From Pelistega ratti (GTDB taxonomy: Bacteria > Pseudomonadota > Gammaproteobacteria > Burkholderiales > Burkholderiaceae_B): 64,000 nucleotides of DNA. This document shows, piece after piece, positions 46,962-55,358 of the stretch (position 1 is its first letter; every line of letters begins with the position of its first letter). The DNA lies in NCBI RefSeq assembly GCF_009833965.1, contig NZ_CP047165.1, positions 1,984,001 to 2,048,000 on the forward strand, given 5' to 3'. The position numbers and the translations under genes are program-made. The notes under the pieces are model-generated. The model was not told where the DNA came from. It worked only from the letters and a program-made list of their open reading frames with translations, and did not search any database.

Positions 46962-48917
46962 ATGGTGAGGATTAACCGTTTTATTACCTATCTATTGAGT
47001 ATATGCTTACCGTTGGGTATTGCGTATGCTCAAATCCCTGATGTCTCTCATACTGATAAGGTAGAGGCATCAGAGGATAAGTCTATTACAATACCGATAA
47101 AAAAGAGTATTTTTCAACTAGAGGCGTTTATCAATACGCTTAGTGTGGTAGAAGATGATTTGCTGGAAGAAGAGCCTGCAATAGATTATCTTTATTCTCT
47201 ATTAGAGGAAAATTTTCAGCAATTATTTGGTTTGCGTTTACCTGATAAAGATAGTACAGATCCCGAAGAGGTTTATCATGTGCTAGCTATTGAGGCAGCG
47301 ATGGTCGATGGCCATTATGAATGGGCGGCACAGAAGGCGCTTAACTTTACGTTACATCATAAAGTTGTGTTATCTACGGCGAAGTTGGCAATTAGCTATT
47401 ACTATATGCAAGGTCAATACGAAAAAGCGTTTGAGGGTATAAAAGCCGTTTATAACAGTGATGTAAAAGATGAATCGGTGAGTAAGCTTTATGCGCTGTT
47501 ATTAGGATTAACGGGAAGAGAAGAGGCGTTTATTCATACCTTGCAGGATAATATTCGTACCGCAACAAGAGAAACGTTATCAGAGCGGTTACTACTAAAT
47601 GCGTCTATCCTAGAAGAATTAAAAGATGCTGAAAAAGCCTTGCGTTTATTTGAAGAAACAAGCGCTCCTTTTTTTAATAGTGAGTGGCAAAAACTTAGCA
47701 GTCGTTCCGCCTATCATCTCTACTATGCTGATTTTGCTATGGCAGCTAATTATACGGATTTGGCATGGAAAGAGGCTTTTGAGGCGATTCATTTGGATCG
47801 ACAATCTGCTGAGGCAGCAAGTCGAATTCTTCGTCTTTCCTTGGGCCCACGTCGGGTACAGGGGATGAATTTTGTTCGTGATTTTTTACATAAACATCCA
47901 CAGAATCGGCGGTTATACCTTGATTATATTAATGAGTTAAGTCGTGATGGGCGCTATACAGAGGCTATTCAAGAAATTAAAAAAATGCAAAAAAATGCAC
48001 CAGAGGATTTTGAGCTGTTATATTTTCAGTCTTTAATTCATTTTGATGCACAGCAGTGGGTGCAAGCACGTCAGGTGCTGACACAGTATATCAGTATTCA
48101 ACAACAAAGAGTTAAATCGCTTCCTAAAGAAAGTAGTAGTGCAGATGGTCTGTTGTTGGATGCGAGAAAATTAATGGTAGTTATTCTCAAGGCAGAGAAG
48201 AAATATCGTCAAGCCCTTAATCAGCTAGCATTAATTCCTCCAGAGGAAGTTGGTGTAGATGTTATCATGGAAAAGGCTAGGCTTTTGGTTGAGGTAGGCG
48301 AGATTAAAACGGCATTAACCGTATTAGAAAAGGCTGCCGATGCTTTTCCTGAAAGTCGAGTAAATTTTCTCTGGCTAGGAGGTAATCTATTAAATGAATC
48401 AGGGCGGACAGATCAAGCTGTTGTTTATTTTAATGAGGCTTTAAAGGCATTTCCTGATGATATTGAGATTAAATATGCCCTTGCTATGCTATATGAAAAA
48501 AGAGGAGAGTTATGGCCAGCAGAAAAACTATTAAGAGAAATTATTAAAGAAGATCCTCAAATGTCAGAGGGTTATAACGCATTAGGTTATATTTTTGCGG
48601 ATCATCAGTATAACTTAGAGGAGGCGAAAGAATTATTAAATCAAGCCTTACGTCTTGATCCCAATAATCCATATGTATTAGATAGTATGGGGTGGTTACA
48701 TTATCGCCTCAGAAATTATGATTTTGCGTTACGTTATTTAGAGCGTGCTTTTGAGATAGAACCACAAGCAACGATTGCTGCTCATCTGGCAGATACTTAT
48801 ATGGCACTTGGTAACCAGCAACGAGCAAAAGAAGTGTTAAAAATGGGCTTAGAAGACGACCCACAAGATACAGTCTTACAAGACACCATAAAACGGTTAA
48901 ATTTAGGAGTGAAGTAG
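46962..48917 (+). CDS. Periplasmic/outer-membrane tetratricopeptide repeat protein
   Basis: A 651-residue protein with a signal peptide (hydrophobic RFITYLLSICLPLGIAYA, cleavage after YA) and many 34-residue TPR helices, clearest between residues 480 and 640 (for example YNALGYIFADHQYNLEEAKELL, then YVLDSMGWLHYRLRNYDFALRYLERAF). No catalytic domain. The same gene stands directly before lolB in Bordetella-type genomes, and the stop here overlaps the lolB start. It probably scaffolds an envelope complex; the partner is not known. The start is ambiguous: ATG 46962 follows AAAGGA too closely (1 nt), whereas GTG 46965 has 4 nt. Confidence 0.85.
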   Translation: MVRINRFITYLLSICLPLGIAYAQIPDVSHTDKVEASEDKSITIPIKKSIFQLEAFINTLSVVEDDLLEEEPAIDYLYSLLEENFQQLFGLRLPDKDSTDPEEVYHVLAIEAAMVDGHYEWAAQKALNFTLHHKVVLSTAKLAISYYYMQGQYEKAFEGIKAVYNSDVKDESVSKLYALLLGLTGREEAFIHTLQDNIRTATRETLSERLLLNASILEELKDAEKALRLFEETSAPFFNSEWQKLSSRSAYHLYYADFAMAANYTDLAWKEAFEAIHLDRQSAEAASRILRLSLGPRRVQGMNFVRDFLHKHPQNRRLYLDYINELSRDGRYTEAIQEIKKMQKNAPEDFELLYFQSLIHFDAQQWVQARQVLTQYISIQQQRVKSLPKESSSADGLLLDARKLMVVILKAEKKYRQALNQLALIPPEEVGVDVIMEKARLLVEVGEIKTALTVLEKAADAFPESRVNFLWLGGNLLNESGRTDQAVVYFNEALKAFPDDIEIKYALAMLYEKRGELWPAEKLLREIIKEDPQMSEGYNALGYIFADHQYNLEEAKELLNQALRLDPNNPYVLDSMGWLHYRLRNYDFALRYLERAFEIEPQATIAAHLADTYMALGNQQRAKEVLKMGLEDDPQDTVLQDTIKRLNLGVK

Positions 48918-49495
48918 TGTATAAAAAAATATTGCGTTACTTGTGTATAGGGGTAAGTATTACCCTTGCTGCTTGTACAACAACATCTCCCGTTAAGGAA
49001 GATACTTTTTCTAATGAAGAGCAATTACACCGTACAGGGAAATTTGCTGTATTGGTGTACGATAAAACAATTGATAGAAATAGTGATTCTGTACAAGGTA
49101 ATTTTAACTGGCTATCGACAACACAACAAACAACATTGGATTTAAGTAGTCCTCTTGGACAGGTATTGGCAAGAGTGATGGTGTATCCAGACTATGCGGT
49201 ATTAGTTCGTGCAAATCAGGAAAGATTAGAAGCAAGTAATCCAGATGCTTTGGTGAAATATGTATTAGGGCGAGAGTTTCCTGTGAGTGGATTGAAATAT
49301 TGGATTCGTGGTGAAGCTATGCCGAATATAGCGGTAGAAAAGGCACAATACAATGAGCAAAAACAACTGAGCCAGTTTGTACAAGCAGGTTGGACAGTTT
49401 CATTAAGTGAATATGATAAGTATGGCCCTAAACGTTTCCATCTATTAAATAATCAGACGACTGAGCGTATTACGATTCGTATTGTGATGCGATAA
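48917..49495 (+). CDS. lolB: Outer-membrane lipoprotein insertase LolB
   Basis: A 192-residue lipoprotein. Lipobox LAAC with C20 after a hydrophobic signal peptide; the mature part is a single LolB-type beta barrel with the segments FAVLVYD, GNFNWLSTTQQTTLDLSSPLGQVLARV, and a loop with YWIRGEA. It receives lipoproteins from LolA at the outer membrane. GTG 48917 overlaps the TPR gene stop (TAGTG), with AGGAG upstream. Gene order TPR-lolB-ispE-tRNA-Gln-prs is conserved in beta-proteobacteria. Sequence similarity is low in this family, so context contributes much to the call. Confidence 0.9.
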   Translation: MYKKILRYLCIGVSITLAACTTTSPVKEDTFSNEEQLHRTGKFAVLVYDKTIDRNSDSVQGNFNWLSTTQQTTLDLSSPLGQVLARVMVYPDYAVLVRANQERLEASNPDALVKYVLGREFPVSGLKYWIRGEAMPNIAVEKAQYNEQKQLSQFVQAGWTVSLSEYDKYGPKRFHLLNNQTTERITIRIVMR

Positions 49496-49641
49496 TGATT
49501 TTTTAGATGGTTAAAGTTGAGAGAGATATTTTTAGATAGAAGGACAATATTTTAAAGGATAATATAAGGTCTTATAGTATTGTCTTTTATCTTTAAATTA
49601 ATGGTGGATTATTTTAAGTTTGAATAAAAAGGATAAATATT

Positions 49642-50514
49642 TTGTCTCCTATCCATAGCATTACAGCACAAGCACCCGCCAAATTAAATTTATTTTTACA
49701 TATCACAGGGCAACGAGCGGATGGTTATCATTTACTACAATCGCTATTTACCTTGATTGATTTAGAGGATACGCTAACATTTACGTGCACAGATGATGGT
49801 CGAATTTATCGTATAAATGAGATAGAGGGGATTCCTGAAGAACAGGATTTAGTGATTCGTGCAGCACAGCTATTACAAAAAACGACATGTGTTACCAAGG
49901 GGGTAGGTATTCAAGTTCTTAAACGTATCCCCTCTGGTGCAGGGCTTGGTGGTGGGTCAAGTGATGCGGCTACTACACTTAAAGTGCTTAATCAATTATG
50001 GGAAACAGGTCTATCACAAGAGGAATTGATCCATCTCGGGGTGCAATTAGGGGCAGATGTACCATTTTTTATTTTTGGTCAAACGGCTATTGCTCAAGGG
50101 ATAGGGGAGTTACTTCAATCTTATCCTTTAAAACCTATCTATTATCTTATTTTACGGCCTGCTTTATCCATTCCTACCGCACAGATTTTTAAGTCGCCAG
50201 ATTTGGTTCGTCATAGTCCGCATTTATCGATGAGTGAATTGGTAGTTTTGCGTGAATCATTAGAAAAGGGGCAATATGTTGCTCGAAATGATTTAGAACC
50301 TGTTGCTCTTGCTATTTTTCCGAGCTTGCGTATTTTAATAGATGCTTTGCGAGAGGCAGGGTTTCATTTTAGAATGACGGGATCGGGGTCTTGTTTTTTT
50401 ATGCCCTTTTTATCAAAAGAAGCGGCTGAAAAGGCTAAACAGCAAATAGAGTCATGGGATAATCCTTCTGATCTAGCTATTCAGGCACTTTTTGTGGTGA
50501 AGGCATTAGGGTAG
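49642..50514 (+). CDS. ispE: 4-diphosphocytidyl-2-C-methyl-D-erythritol kinase
   Basis: A 290-residue GHMP kinase phosphorylating CDP-methylerythritol in the MEP isoprenoid pathway. ITAQAPAKLNLFLHITGQRADGYHLLQSLF at the N-terminus and the ATP loop PSGAGLGGGSSDAATTL (about residues 93-109) identify it; MTGSGSCFF is the third motif. The start appears to be TTG 49642, 9 nt after AAAAAGGA; no ATG gives a better fit. It lies 146 nt after lolB. It is upstream of tRNA-Gln and prs, with an interspersed repeat in the following gap. The product isoprenoid feeds undecaprenyl phosphate used in the glycan cluster. Confidence 0.95.
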   Translation: MSPIHSITAQAPAKLNLFLHITGQRADGYHLLQSLFTLIDLEDTLTFTCTDDGRIYRINEIEGIPEEQDLVIRAAQLLQKTTCVTKGVGIQVLKRIPSGAGLGGGSSDAATTLKVLNQLWETGLSQEELIHLGVQLGADVPFFIFGQTAIAQGIGELLQSYPLKPIYYLILRPALSIPTAQIFKSPDLVRHSPHLSMSELVVLRESLEKGQYVARNDLEPVALAIFPSLRILIDALREAGFHFRMTGSGSCFFMPFLSKEAAEKAKQQIESWDNPSDLAIQALFVVKALG

Positions 50515-50535
50515 TTTTTGTATTTTTGGAAGAAT

Positions 50536-50595
50536 AGTGCTTTTGCTTCGCTCCAGAAAACTCGCTGGGTTAATCACTATTTCTTTGTGCTTTTA
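50536..50595. repeat. Interspersed repeat, copy 4 (shortened)
   Basis: Contains CGCTCCAGAAAACTCGCTGG, TTAATCACTATTTC and ends GTGCTTTTA, matching the right two thirds of copy 1 at 31631-31724. The left part is missing; it starts at ATAGTGCTTTTGC. Confidence 0.75.
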
Positions 50596-50715
50596 GAATA
50601 GTTATAAAAGTGGGGCTATGGTTTCAATATTTTTTAAGTATTTATAGAATAGGATATAAATTGTTGCTTTAAACCAACAAAACAACTAAAAAATATATTT
50701 TTCTCTAAAAAGGGC

Positions 50716-50744
50716 TTTTCAAAAAATAAAAAATACTGCATAAT
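50716..50744 (+). promoter_or_regulatory. Probable promoter of tRNA-Gln
   Basis: TTTTCA (50716-50721), 17-bp spacer, CATAAT (50739-50744). The predicted start is near 50751, 45 nt before the tRNA. Confidence 0.5.
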
Positions 50745-50795
50745 TTAGTTCTTATCAGGCAGGCAATTTAAGCAGTCTTGATAAAAAGAAAGTGT

Positions 50796-50872
50796 TGGGG
50801 CGTCGCCAAGCTGGTTAAGGCACCGGATTTTGATTCCGGCATGCGAAGGTTCGAATCCTTCCGCCCCAGCCA
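50796..50872 (+). tRNA. tRNA-Gln (TTG)
   Basis: A 77-nt cloverleaf including encoded CCA: acceptor stem TGGGGCG/CGCCCCA, anticodon stem CCGGA/TCCGG around loop TTTTGAT (anticodon TTG at 50830-50832), T-arm AAGGTTCGAATCCTT. Confidence 0.97.
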
Positions 50873-50879
50873 ACCAATG

Positions 50880-50926
50880 ACCGTTTATGCTACTCCTTTG
50901 AGGTTGTTAGGTAAGCGGTTTTTTTA
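50880..50926 (+). terminator. Terminator or attenuator between tRNA-Gln and prs
   Basis: ACCGTTTA (50880-50887) pairs with TAAGCGGT (50912-50919), followed by seven T. It lies only 30 nt before the prs ATG. Confidence 0.7.
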
Positions 50927-50956
50927 TTGTTAATTCTTTATCACTTCCCCGTCATC

Positions 50957-51907
50957 ATGTCCGATAAAAATTTCATGATTTTCACAGGCACTGCTAATCC
51001 TAAGCTTGCCGTTGATGTAGCTAATCACTTAGGTATGCCATTAGGTAAGATGACGGTAGGTCGTTTTTCCGATGGTGAAGTGATGGTAGAAATTCTCGAA
51101 AACGTTCGCGGTCGCGATATCTTTGTTCTCCAACCGACTTGTGCACCTACTAATGATAATTTAATGGAAATCATGGTAATGGTTGATGCGTTACGTCGTG
51201 CTTCTGCAGGTACAATCACAACCGCTATCCCTTATTTCGGTTATGCACGTCAGGATCGCCGTCCACGCTCAGCACGTGTAGCAATTACCGCCAAAGTAGT
51301 TGCTAATATGCTACAAGGCATTGGTGTTGATCGTGTACTGACAATGGACTTACATGCAGACCAAATTCAAGGTTTCTTCGATATCCCTGTAGATAATATT
51401 TATGCAAGTCCTGTTTTATTAGCAGATATTGCACAGCGTAAATTTGAAGATTTAGTCGTGGTATCACCTGATATTGGCGGTGTTGTTCGTGCGCGTGCCT
51501 TAGCAAAACAATTAGAGGCAGAGCTAGCCATTATTGATAAACGTCGTCCACGTGCTAATGTTTCAGAAGTGATGAATATTATCGGTGAGATCGAAGGTCG
51601 TACATGTCTCATTATGGATGATATGGTGGATACTGCAGGAACTTTAACAAAAGCTGCTACCGCTCTAAAAGAGCGTGGTGCTAAAGCCGTCTATGCTTAT
51701 TGTACACACCCTGTGTTATCAGGTGTAGCGATTGAGCGTATTTCGACTTCTGATATTGATGAATTAGTTGTTACCGATACAATTCCGCTTACGCAAGCCG
51801 CAATCGATTGTGGTAGAATTCGTCAGTTATCAACCGCTGCTTTATTGGGTGAAACAATTTTACGTATTTCTACAGCTGAGTCTGTTAGCTCAATGTTTGC
51901 AGAATAA
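50957..51907 (+). CDS. prs: Ribose-phosphate pyrophosphokinase
   Basis: A 316-residue PRPP synthase making phosphoribosyl pyrophosphate for nucleotide, histidine and tryptophan synthesis. [42 protein letters not shown], the flexible loop [18 protein letters not shown] and the PRPP-binding [19 protein letters not shown] and [13 protein letters not shown] are all present. I chose ATG 50957 (family start and length); an in-frame TTG at 50927 overlaps the terminator T-run. No Shine-Dalgarno sequence precedes the ATG (CTTCCCCGTCATC), which is unusual here. It is followed by hairpins and rplY. Confidence 0.97.
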   Translation: MSDKNFMIFTGTANPKLAVDVANHLGMPLGKMTVGRFSDGEVMVEILENVRGRDIFVLQPTCAPTNDNLMEIMVMVDALRRASAGTITTAIPYFGYARQDRRPRSARVAITAKVVANMLQGIGVDRVLTMDLHADQIQGFFDIPVDNIYASPVLLADIAQRKFEDLVVVSPDIGGVVRARALAKQLEAELAIIDKRRPRANVSEVMNIIGEIEGRTCLIMDDMVDTAGTLTKAATALKERGAKAVYAYCTHPVLSGVAIERISTSDIDELVVTDTIPLTQAAIDCGRIRQLSTAALLGETILRISTAESVSSMFAE

Positions 51908-51918
51908 TTAGATTTTAT

Positions 51919-51996
51919 GGGTTGTTACTGGTCGCGGTGACAACCTTTTTCTTGCTTTGAATAGATCAAAGCTTAACCTTTAGCGTATTTTACGCT
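51919..51996 (+). terminator. Three successive hairpins between prs and rplY
   Basis: GGTTGTTAC/GTGACAACC plus five T (51919-51951) looks like a terminator of prs. GCTTTGA/TCAAAGC (51954-51972) and AGCGTA/TACGCT plus TTTATATTT (51982-52004) follow directly, the last ending 7-8 nt before the rplY ribosome site. Together they may attenuate or autoregulate rplY. Confidence 0.65.
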
Positions 51997-52015
51997 TTTA
52001 TATTTGGAGTTTTCC

Positions 52016-52627
52016 ATGCAATTTACAGCAACTACACGTAGCGTTCTAGGATCGAGTGCGAGCCGCCGCCTACGCCGTGCTGGTCGTTTACCTGGTATTG
52101 TTTACGGTGGTAAAGGCGAAGCATTAAGTATTGAATTAGACCACAATGAAATCTATCATGCCGTGCGTAAAGAAGAATTCCACGCATCTGTATTAGAAAT
52201 GGTTTTAGATGGTAAAGTAGAAACAGTGTTATTGCGTGCCGTTCAATGGCATGCTTATAAACCACAAGTATTACATATTGATTTCCAACGCGTTGATGCT
52301 AACCAAAAAATCACCACTAAAGTGCCTCTACACTTTATCAATGAAGAAGAGTCTCCTGCGGTTAAATTATATAGCAACAATATTTCTCGCGTGCTTAATG
52401 AAGTTGAAATTTCTTGCTTACCAAAAGACTTACCTCAATTCATCGAAGTTGATCTATCTAAATTAGAAGATGGTGCTGCGGTTCATTTAAGTAATGTTGT
52501 TGCTCCAGCGGGTGTTGAGTTTGTTATCCACGGTGATGATCCTGTGGTTGCAACAGCGGTTTCACCAAAAGGTGCTTCTGCTGATAATGCTGAAGAATCT
52601 GCTGAGGGTGAAGCAAGTGCTGAATAA
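52016..52627 (+). CDS. rplY: 50S ribosomal protein L25 / general stress protein Ctc
   Basis: A 203-residue CTC-type L25 binding 5S rRNA. The N-terminal L25 domain (about 1-95) carries SASRRLRRAGRLPGIVYGG; the C-terminal TL5/Ctc beta domain follows, and the tail is acidic and Ala-rich (DNAEESAEGEASAE). ATG 52016 has TTGGAG 7 nt upstream; an in-frame TTG at 52004 is not needed. The prs-rplY-pth order is common to many bacteria. A strong terminator follows. Confidence 0.97.
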   Translation: MQFTATTRSVLGSSASRRLRRAGRLPGIVYGGKGEALSIELDHNEIYHAVRKEEFHASVLEMVLDGKVETVLLRAVQWHAYKPQVLHIDFQRVDANQKITTKVPLHFINEEESPAVKLYSNNISRVLNEVEISCLPKDLPQFIEVDLSKLEDGAAVHLSNVVAPAGVEFVIHGDDPVVATAVSPKGASADNAEESAEGEASAE

Positions 52628-52660
52628 TTAATTTAGCCTTACATATTCATCTATCATAGA

Positions 52661-52684
52661 CCCCCGTGGCATCACGGGGGTTTT
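52661..52684 (+). terminator. Terminator after rplY
   Basis: CCCCCGTG/CACGGGGG, an 8-bp GC-rich stem with a 4-nt loop, followed by four T. Confidence 0.93.
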
Positions 52685-52793
52685 CTACATAAAAATTATT
52701 TATATAAACAGCGTTTTCTAATCTGTAATCTGGGATAAAATGTGTTCTCCCATATTGTATATTCAATGGAAGAAATAAGGAGTGCTATTAACA

Positions 52794-53387
52794 ATGATTC
52801 GTTTAATTGTAGGATTAGGAAACCCTGGCCCACAGTATGAGGCAACGCGTCATAATGTGGGGTTTTGGTTGGCTGATCAATTGGCAGAAGATGTTAAAGC
52901 AAGTTTTACCGTAGAATCAGGTTTTTTTGGGCAACTTGCTAAGACTAAAACGATAGAGGGAAATCTCTATATCCTTAAACCTTCTACCTATATGAACCGT
53001 TCGGGGCAGTCTGTTCGAGCAGTAGCACAGTTTTATAAAATCCCTGTAGAAGAAATCCTTGTGTTACATGATGAGTTAGATATTCCTTCAGGGCAAGTAA
53101 AGTTAAAAAGAGGGGGCGGTCATGCAGGTCATAATGGATTGCGTGATATACAAGCTCAAATGGGAAGCCCTGATTTTTGGCGTCTTCGTATTGGGGTGGG
53201 ACATCCAAGAGCATTAGGATTAAGTCAGCAAGTGGCGGATTATGTGTTACACCCTCCTCGTAAAGAAGATATGCCTTTACTTGAAGAAGCATTAAGACGC
53301 TCAAGAGTAGCTGTATCGGCTTTATTAAAAGGGGATAAGAATTTAGCATCTCGTTCTTTAGCAGAACCAAAGGAAACGGCAACATGA
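52794..53387 (+). CDS. pth: Peptidyl-tRNA hydrolase
   Basis: A 197-residue esterase that releases peptides from stalled peptidyl-t[25 protein letters not shown] carries the catalytic His; later signatures are [43 protein letters not shown] and [12 protein letters not shown] chose ATG 52794; AAGGAG lies 11 nt upstream (rather far), and an in-frame GTG 52782 overlaps that site, so it is unlikely. Its stop overlaps the following membrane protease gene by ATGA. Confidence 0.97.
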   Translation: MIRLIVGLGNPGPQYEATRHNVGFWLADQLAEDVKASFTVESGFFGQLAKTKTIEGNLYILKPSTYMNRSGQSVRAVAQFYKIPVEEILVLHDELDIPSGQVKLKRGGGHAGHNGLRDIQAQMGSPDFWRLRIGVGHPRALGLSQQVADYVLHPPRKEDMPLLEEALRRSRVAVSALLKGDKNLASRSLAEPKETAT

Positions 53388-54151
53388 CATTTAAGGAAGA
53401 TTTAAAAAGTTTTCTACATTATATTCGCCATCCTCATTTAAATTATCGCTTACCCTATCGAATAGGTGATGGTTGGTGGAATGATATTATTAAAATTCAT
53501 ACGCCTTTTCGGTTGTTGTTGAAATGGGTCTTTTTTCTGTTAACTGTTAATATTTTTATATTTGGCCCTATTGCTTTAGTAGTGGCAACACAAATAGGTG
53601 CAAGTAATCGATTGAATATTAATATTCCCTATCTTTTTTTATTAGCTGCTATCTGGGCACCTATTGTTGAGGAATTCCTTTTCCGATTTGGATTAAGAAA
53701 ACCTAAAATGGCTTTGTATATCGTACCTTTGCTAACAAGTGTTATCTTGATGGGACGAGGGGTGTTAAGTATAGGGATTGTTGTGGTATTATTGAGCTTA
53801 TTACTGATTTTAGATTTATCGCGTCAGACAGGGAATAAGCAAGCATTACCTTTTAAATGGCGCCGTTGGTATCGACATTATTTCCCTTGGTTTTTTCATG
53901 GCTCTGTATTGCTATTTGCTATGATGCACTTGGGTAATTATGATTTCAAACAAGGCATATCATTTTTATTATTACCATTGCTGATTTTACCACAATGGCT
54001 ATCAGGGTTAGTATTAGCGTGGATGCGTGTCAGGGATAGCTTTGCTTGTGCTGTAGTGATGCATTCCCTTTTTAACGGTATTCCCGTACTATTTGCGTGG
54101 TTAATCAAAACATTTTTACCTTTAGAACAAGTGTCTTTGATATTTTTCTAA
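53384..54151 (+). CDS. CPBP-family intramembrane metalloprotease
   Basis: A 255-residue polytopic membrane protein with about six to eight hydrophobic segments. The CPBP (CAAX protease/bacteriocin-processing, Abi) motifs are present: [10 protein letters not shown] (EExxxR), MMHLGNY (His) and VVMHSLFNG (HxxxN). Roles of bacterial members range from bacteriocin self-immunity to peptide processing; the function here is unknown. It is translationally coupled to pth (ATGA overlap) and 35 nt before ychF. The placement inside a housekeeping run suggests a stable lineage gene rather than a recent arrival. Confidence 0.85.
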   Translation: MTFKEDLKSFLHYIRHPHLNYRLPYRIGDGWWNDIIKIHTPFRLLLKWVFFLLTVNIFIFGPIALVVATQIGASNRLNINIPYLFLLAAIWAPIVEEFLFRFGLRKPKMALYIVPLLTSVILMGRGVLSIGIVVVLLSLLLILDLSRQTGNKQALPFKWRRWYRHYFPWFFHGSVLLFAMMHLGNYDFKQGISFLLLPLLILPQWLSGLVLAWMRVRDSFACAVVMHSLFNGIPVLFAWLIKTFLPLEQVSLIFF

Positions 54152-54186
54152 AGATAGACTAAAAACAATTTATTTTAAGGATAATT

Positions 54187-55278
54187 ATGGCTTTACAATG
54201 TGGGATTGTGGGTTTACCCAATGTTGGAAAATCAACGCTTTTTAATGCATTAACCAAAGCAGGTATTGCAGCAGAAAATTACCCGTTCTGTACGATTGAA
54301 CCTAATGTTGGTATTGTTGAAGTACCTGATGATCGTCTCAAAAAATTAGCAGAAATTGTTAAACCTGAACGTATTTTACCTGCAACAGTAGAATTTGTGG
54401 ATATTGCAGGGCTTGTGGCGGGGGCTTCTAAAGGTGAGGGTTTGGGTAATCAATTTTTAGCCAATATCCGAGAAACAGATGCGGTTGTTCATGTTGTGCG
54501 TTGTTTTGAAGATGCCAATGTCGTACACGTAGCAGGTAAAATTGATCCAATCAATGATATTGAAGTAATTAATACAGAATTAGCTTTAGCAGATTTAGCA
54601 AGTGCAGAAAAAGCCTTATTAAAATCACAAAAAGTAGCACGAGCAGGCGATAAAGAGGCACAGAAACTGGTAGCGGTGCTTGAGAAAATTGTTCCTGTTT
54701 TAAATGAGGCGAAAGCTATTCGTTCAATTGGATTAGATCCAGAAGAATTAGCCTTATTAAAACCTTATGGGTTTATCACTGCAAAACCAGCTATGTATGT
54801 AGCAAATGTTAAAGAAGATGGTTTTCAGGATAATCCTCATCTCACGGCTGTTCAGCAATATGCCGCAGCAGAAAATGCTCCTGTTGTAGCGGTATGTGCA
54901 GCGATTGAAGCAGAAATTGCTGATTTAGAAGACGAAGATAAAGAAATGTTCCTTGCTGACATGGGTATGGATGAGCCGGGACTTAATCGTGTGATTCGTG
55001 CTGGATTTAAATTATTAGGGCTACAAACTTACTTTACCGCAGGTGTAAAAGAAGTGCGTGCTTGGACAATCCATATTGGTGATACAGCACCTAAAGCAGC
55101 AGGTGTTATTCACTCTGATTTTGAGCGAGGCTTTATCCGTGCACAAACCATTGCTTATGAAGACTTTATTCAGTATAAAGGTGAGCAAGGGGCAAAAGAA
55201 GCAGGTAAGATGCGCGCTGAAGGAAAAGAATATATCGTAAAAGATGGAGATGTATTAAATTTCTTATTTAATGTGTAG
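54187..55278 (+). CDS. ychF: Ribosome-binding ATPase YchF
   Basis: A 363-residue Obg-family P-loop protein that prefers ATP. P-loop [18 protein letters not shown], switch [29 protein letters not shown], and the C-terminal TGS-like domain ([16 protein letters not shown], then [13 protein letters not shown] and [13 protein letters not shown]) are all present. ATG 54187 has AAGGA 5-6 nt upstream. It follows pth and the CPBP gene, the usual pth-ychF neighbourhood. The role is translation and oxidative stress control in known bacteria. Confidence 0.97.
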   Translation: MALQCGIVGLPNVGKSTLFNALTKAGIAAENYPFCTIEPNVGIVEVPDDRLKKLAEIVKPERILPATVEFVDIAGLVAGASKGEGLGNQFLANIRETDAVVHVVRCFEDANVVHVAGKIDPINDIEVINTELALADLASAEKALLKSQKVARAGDKEAQKLVAVLEKIVPVLNEAKAIRSIGLDPEELALLKPYGFITAKPAMYVANVKEDGFQDNPHLTAVQQYAAAENAPVVAVCAAIEAEIADLEDEDKEMFLADMGMDEPGLNRVIRAGFKLLGLQTYFTAGVKEVRAWTIHIGDTAPKAAGVIHSDFERGFIRAQTIAYEDFIQYKGEQGAKEAGKMRAEGKEYIVKDGDVLNFLFNV

Positions 55279-55288
55279 TAGCGTCAGT

Positions 55289-55316
55289 ACAAAAGGGATT
55301 GAATGATCCCTTTTGT
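55289..55316. terminator. Hairpin after ychF
   Basis: ACAAAAGGGAT/ATCCCTTTTGT, 11-bp stem with a 6-nt loop; T-rich 3' arm but no long T-run after it. Confidence 0.65.
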
Positions 55317-55358
55317 GCCAGCAATAGTAGTAAAAATTGGCTAAAAGGCTAGATATAC

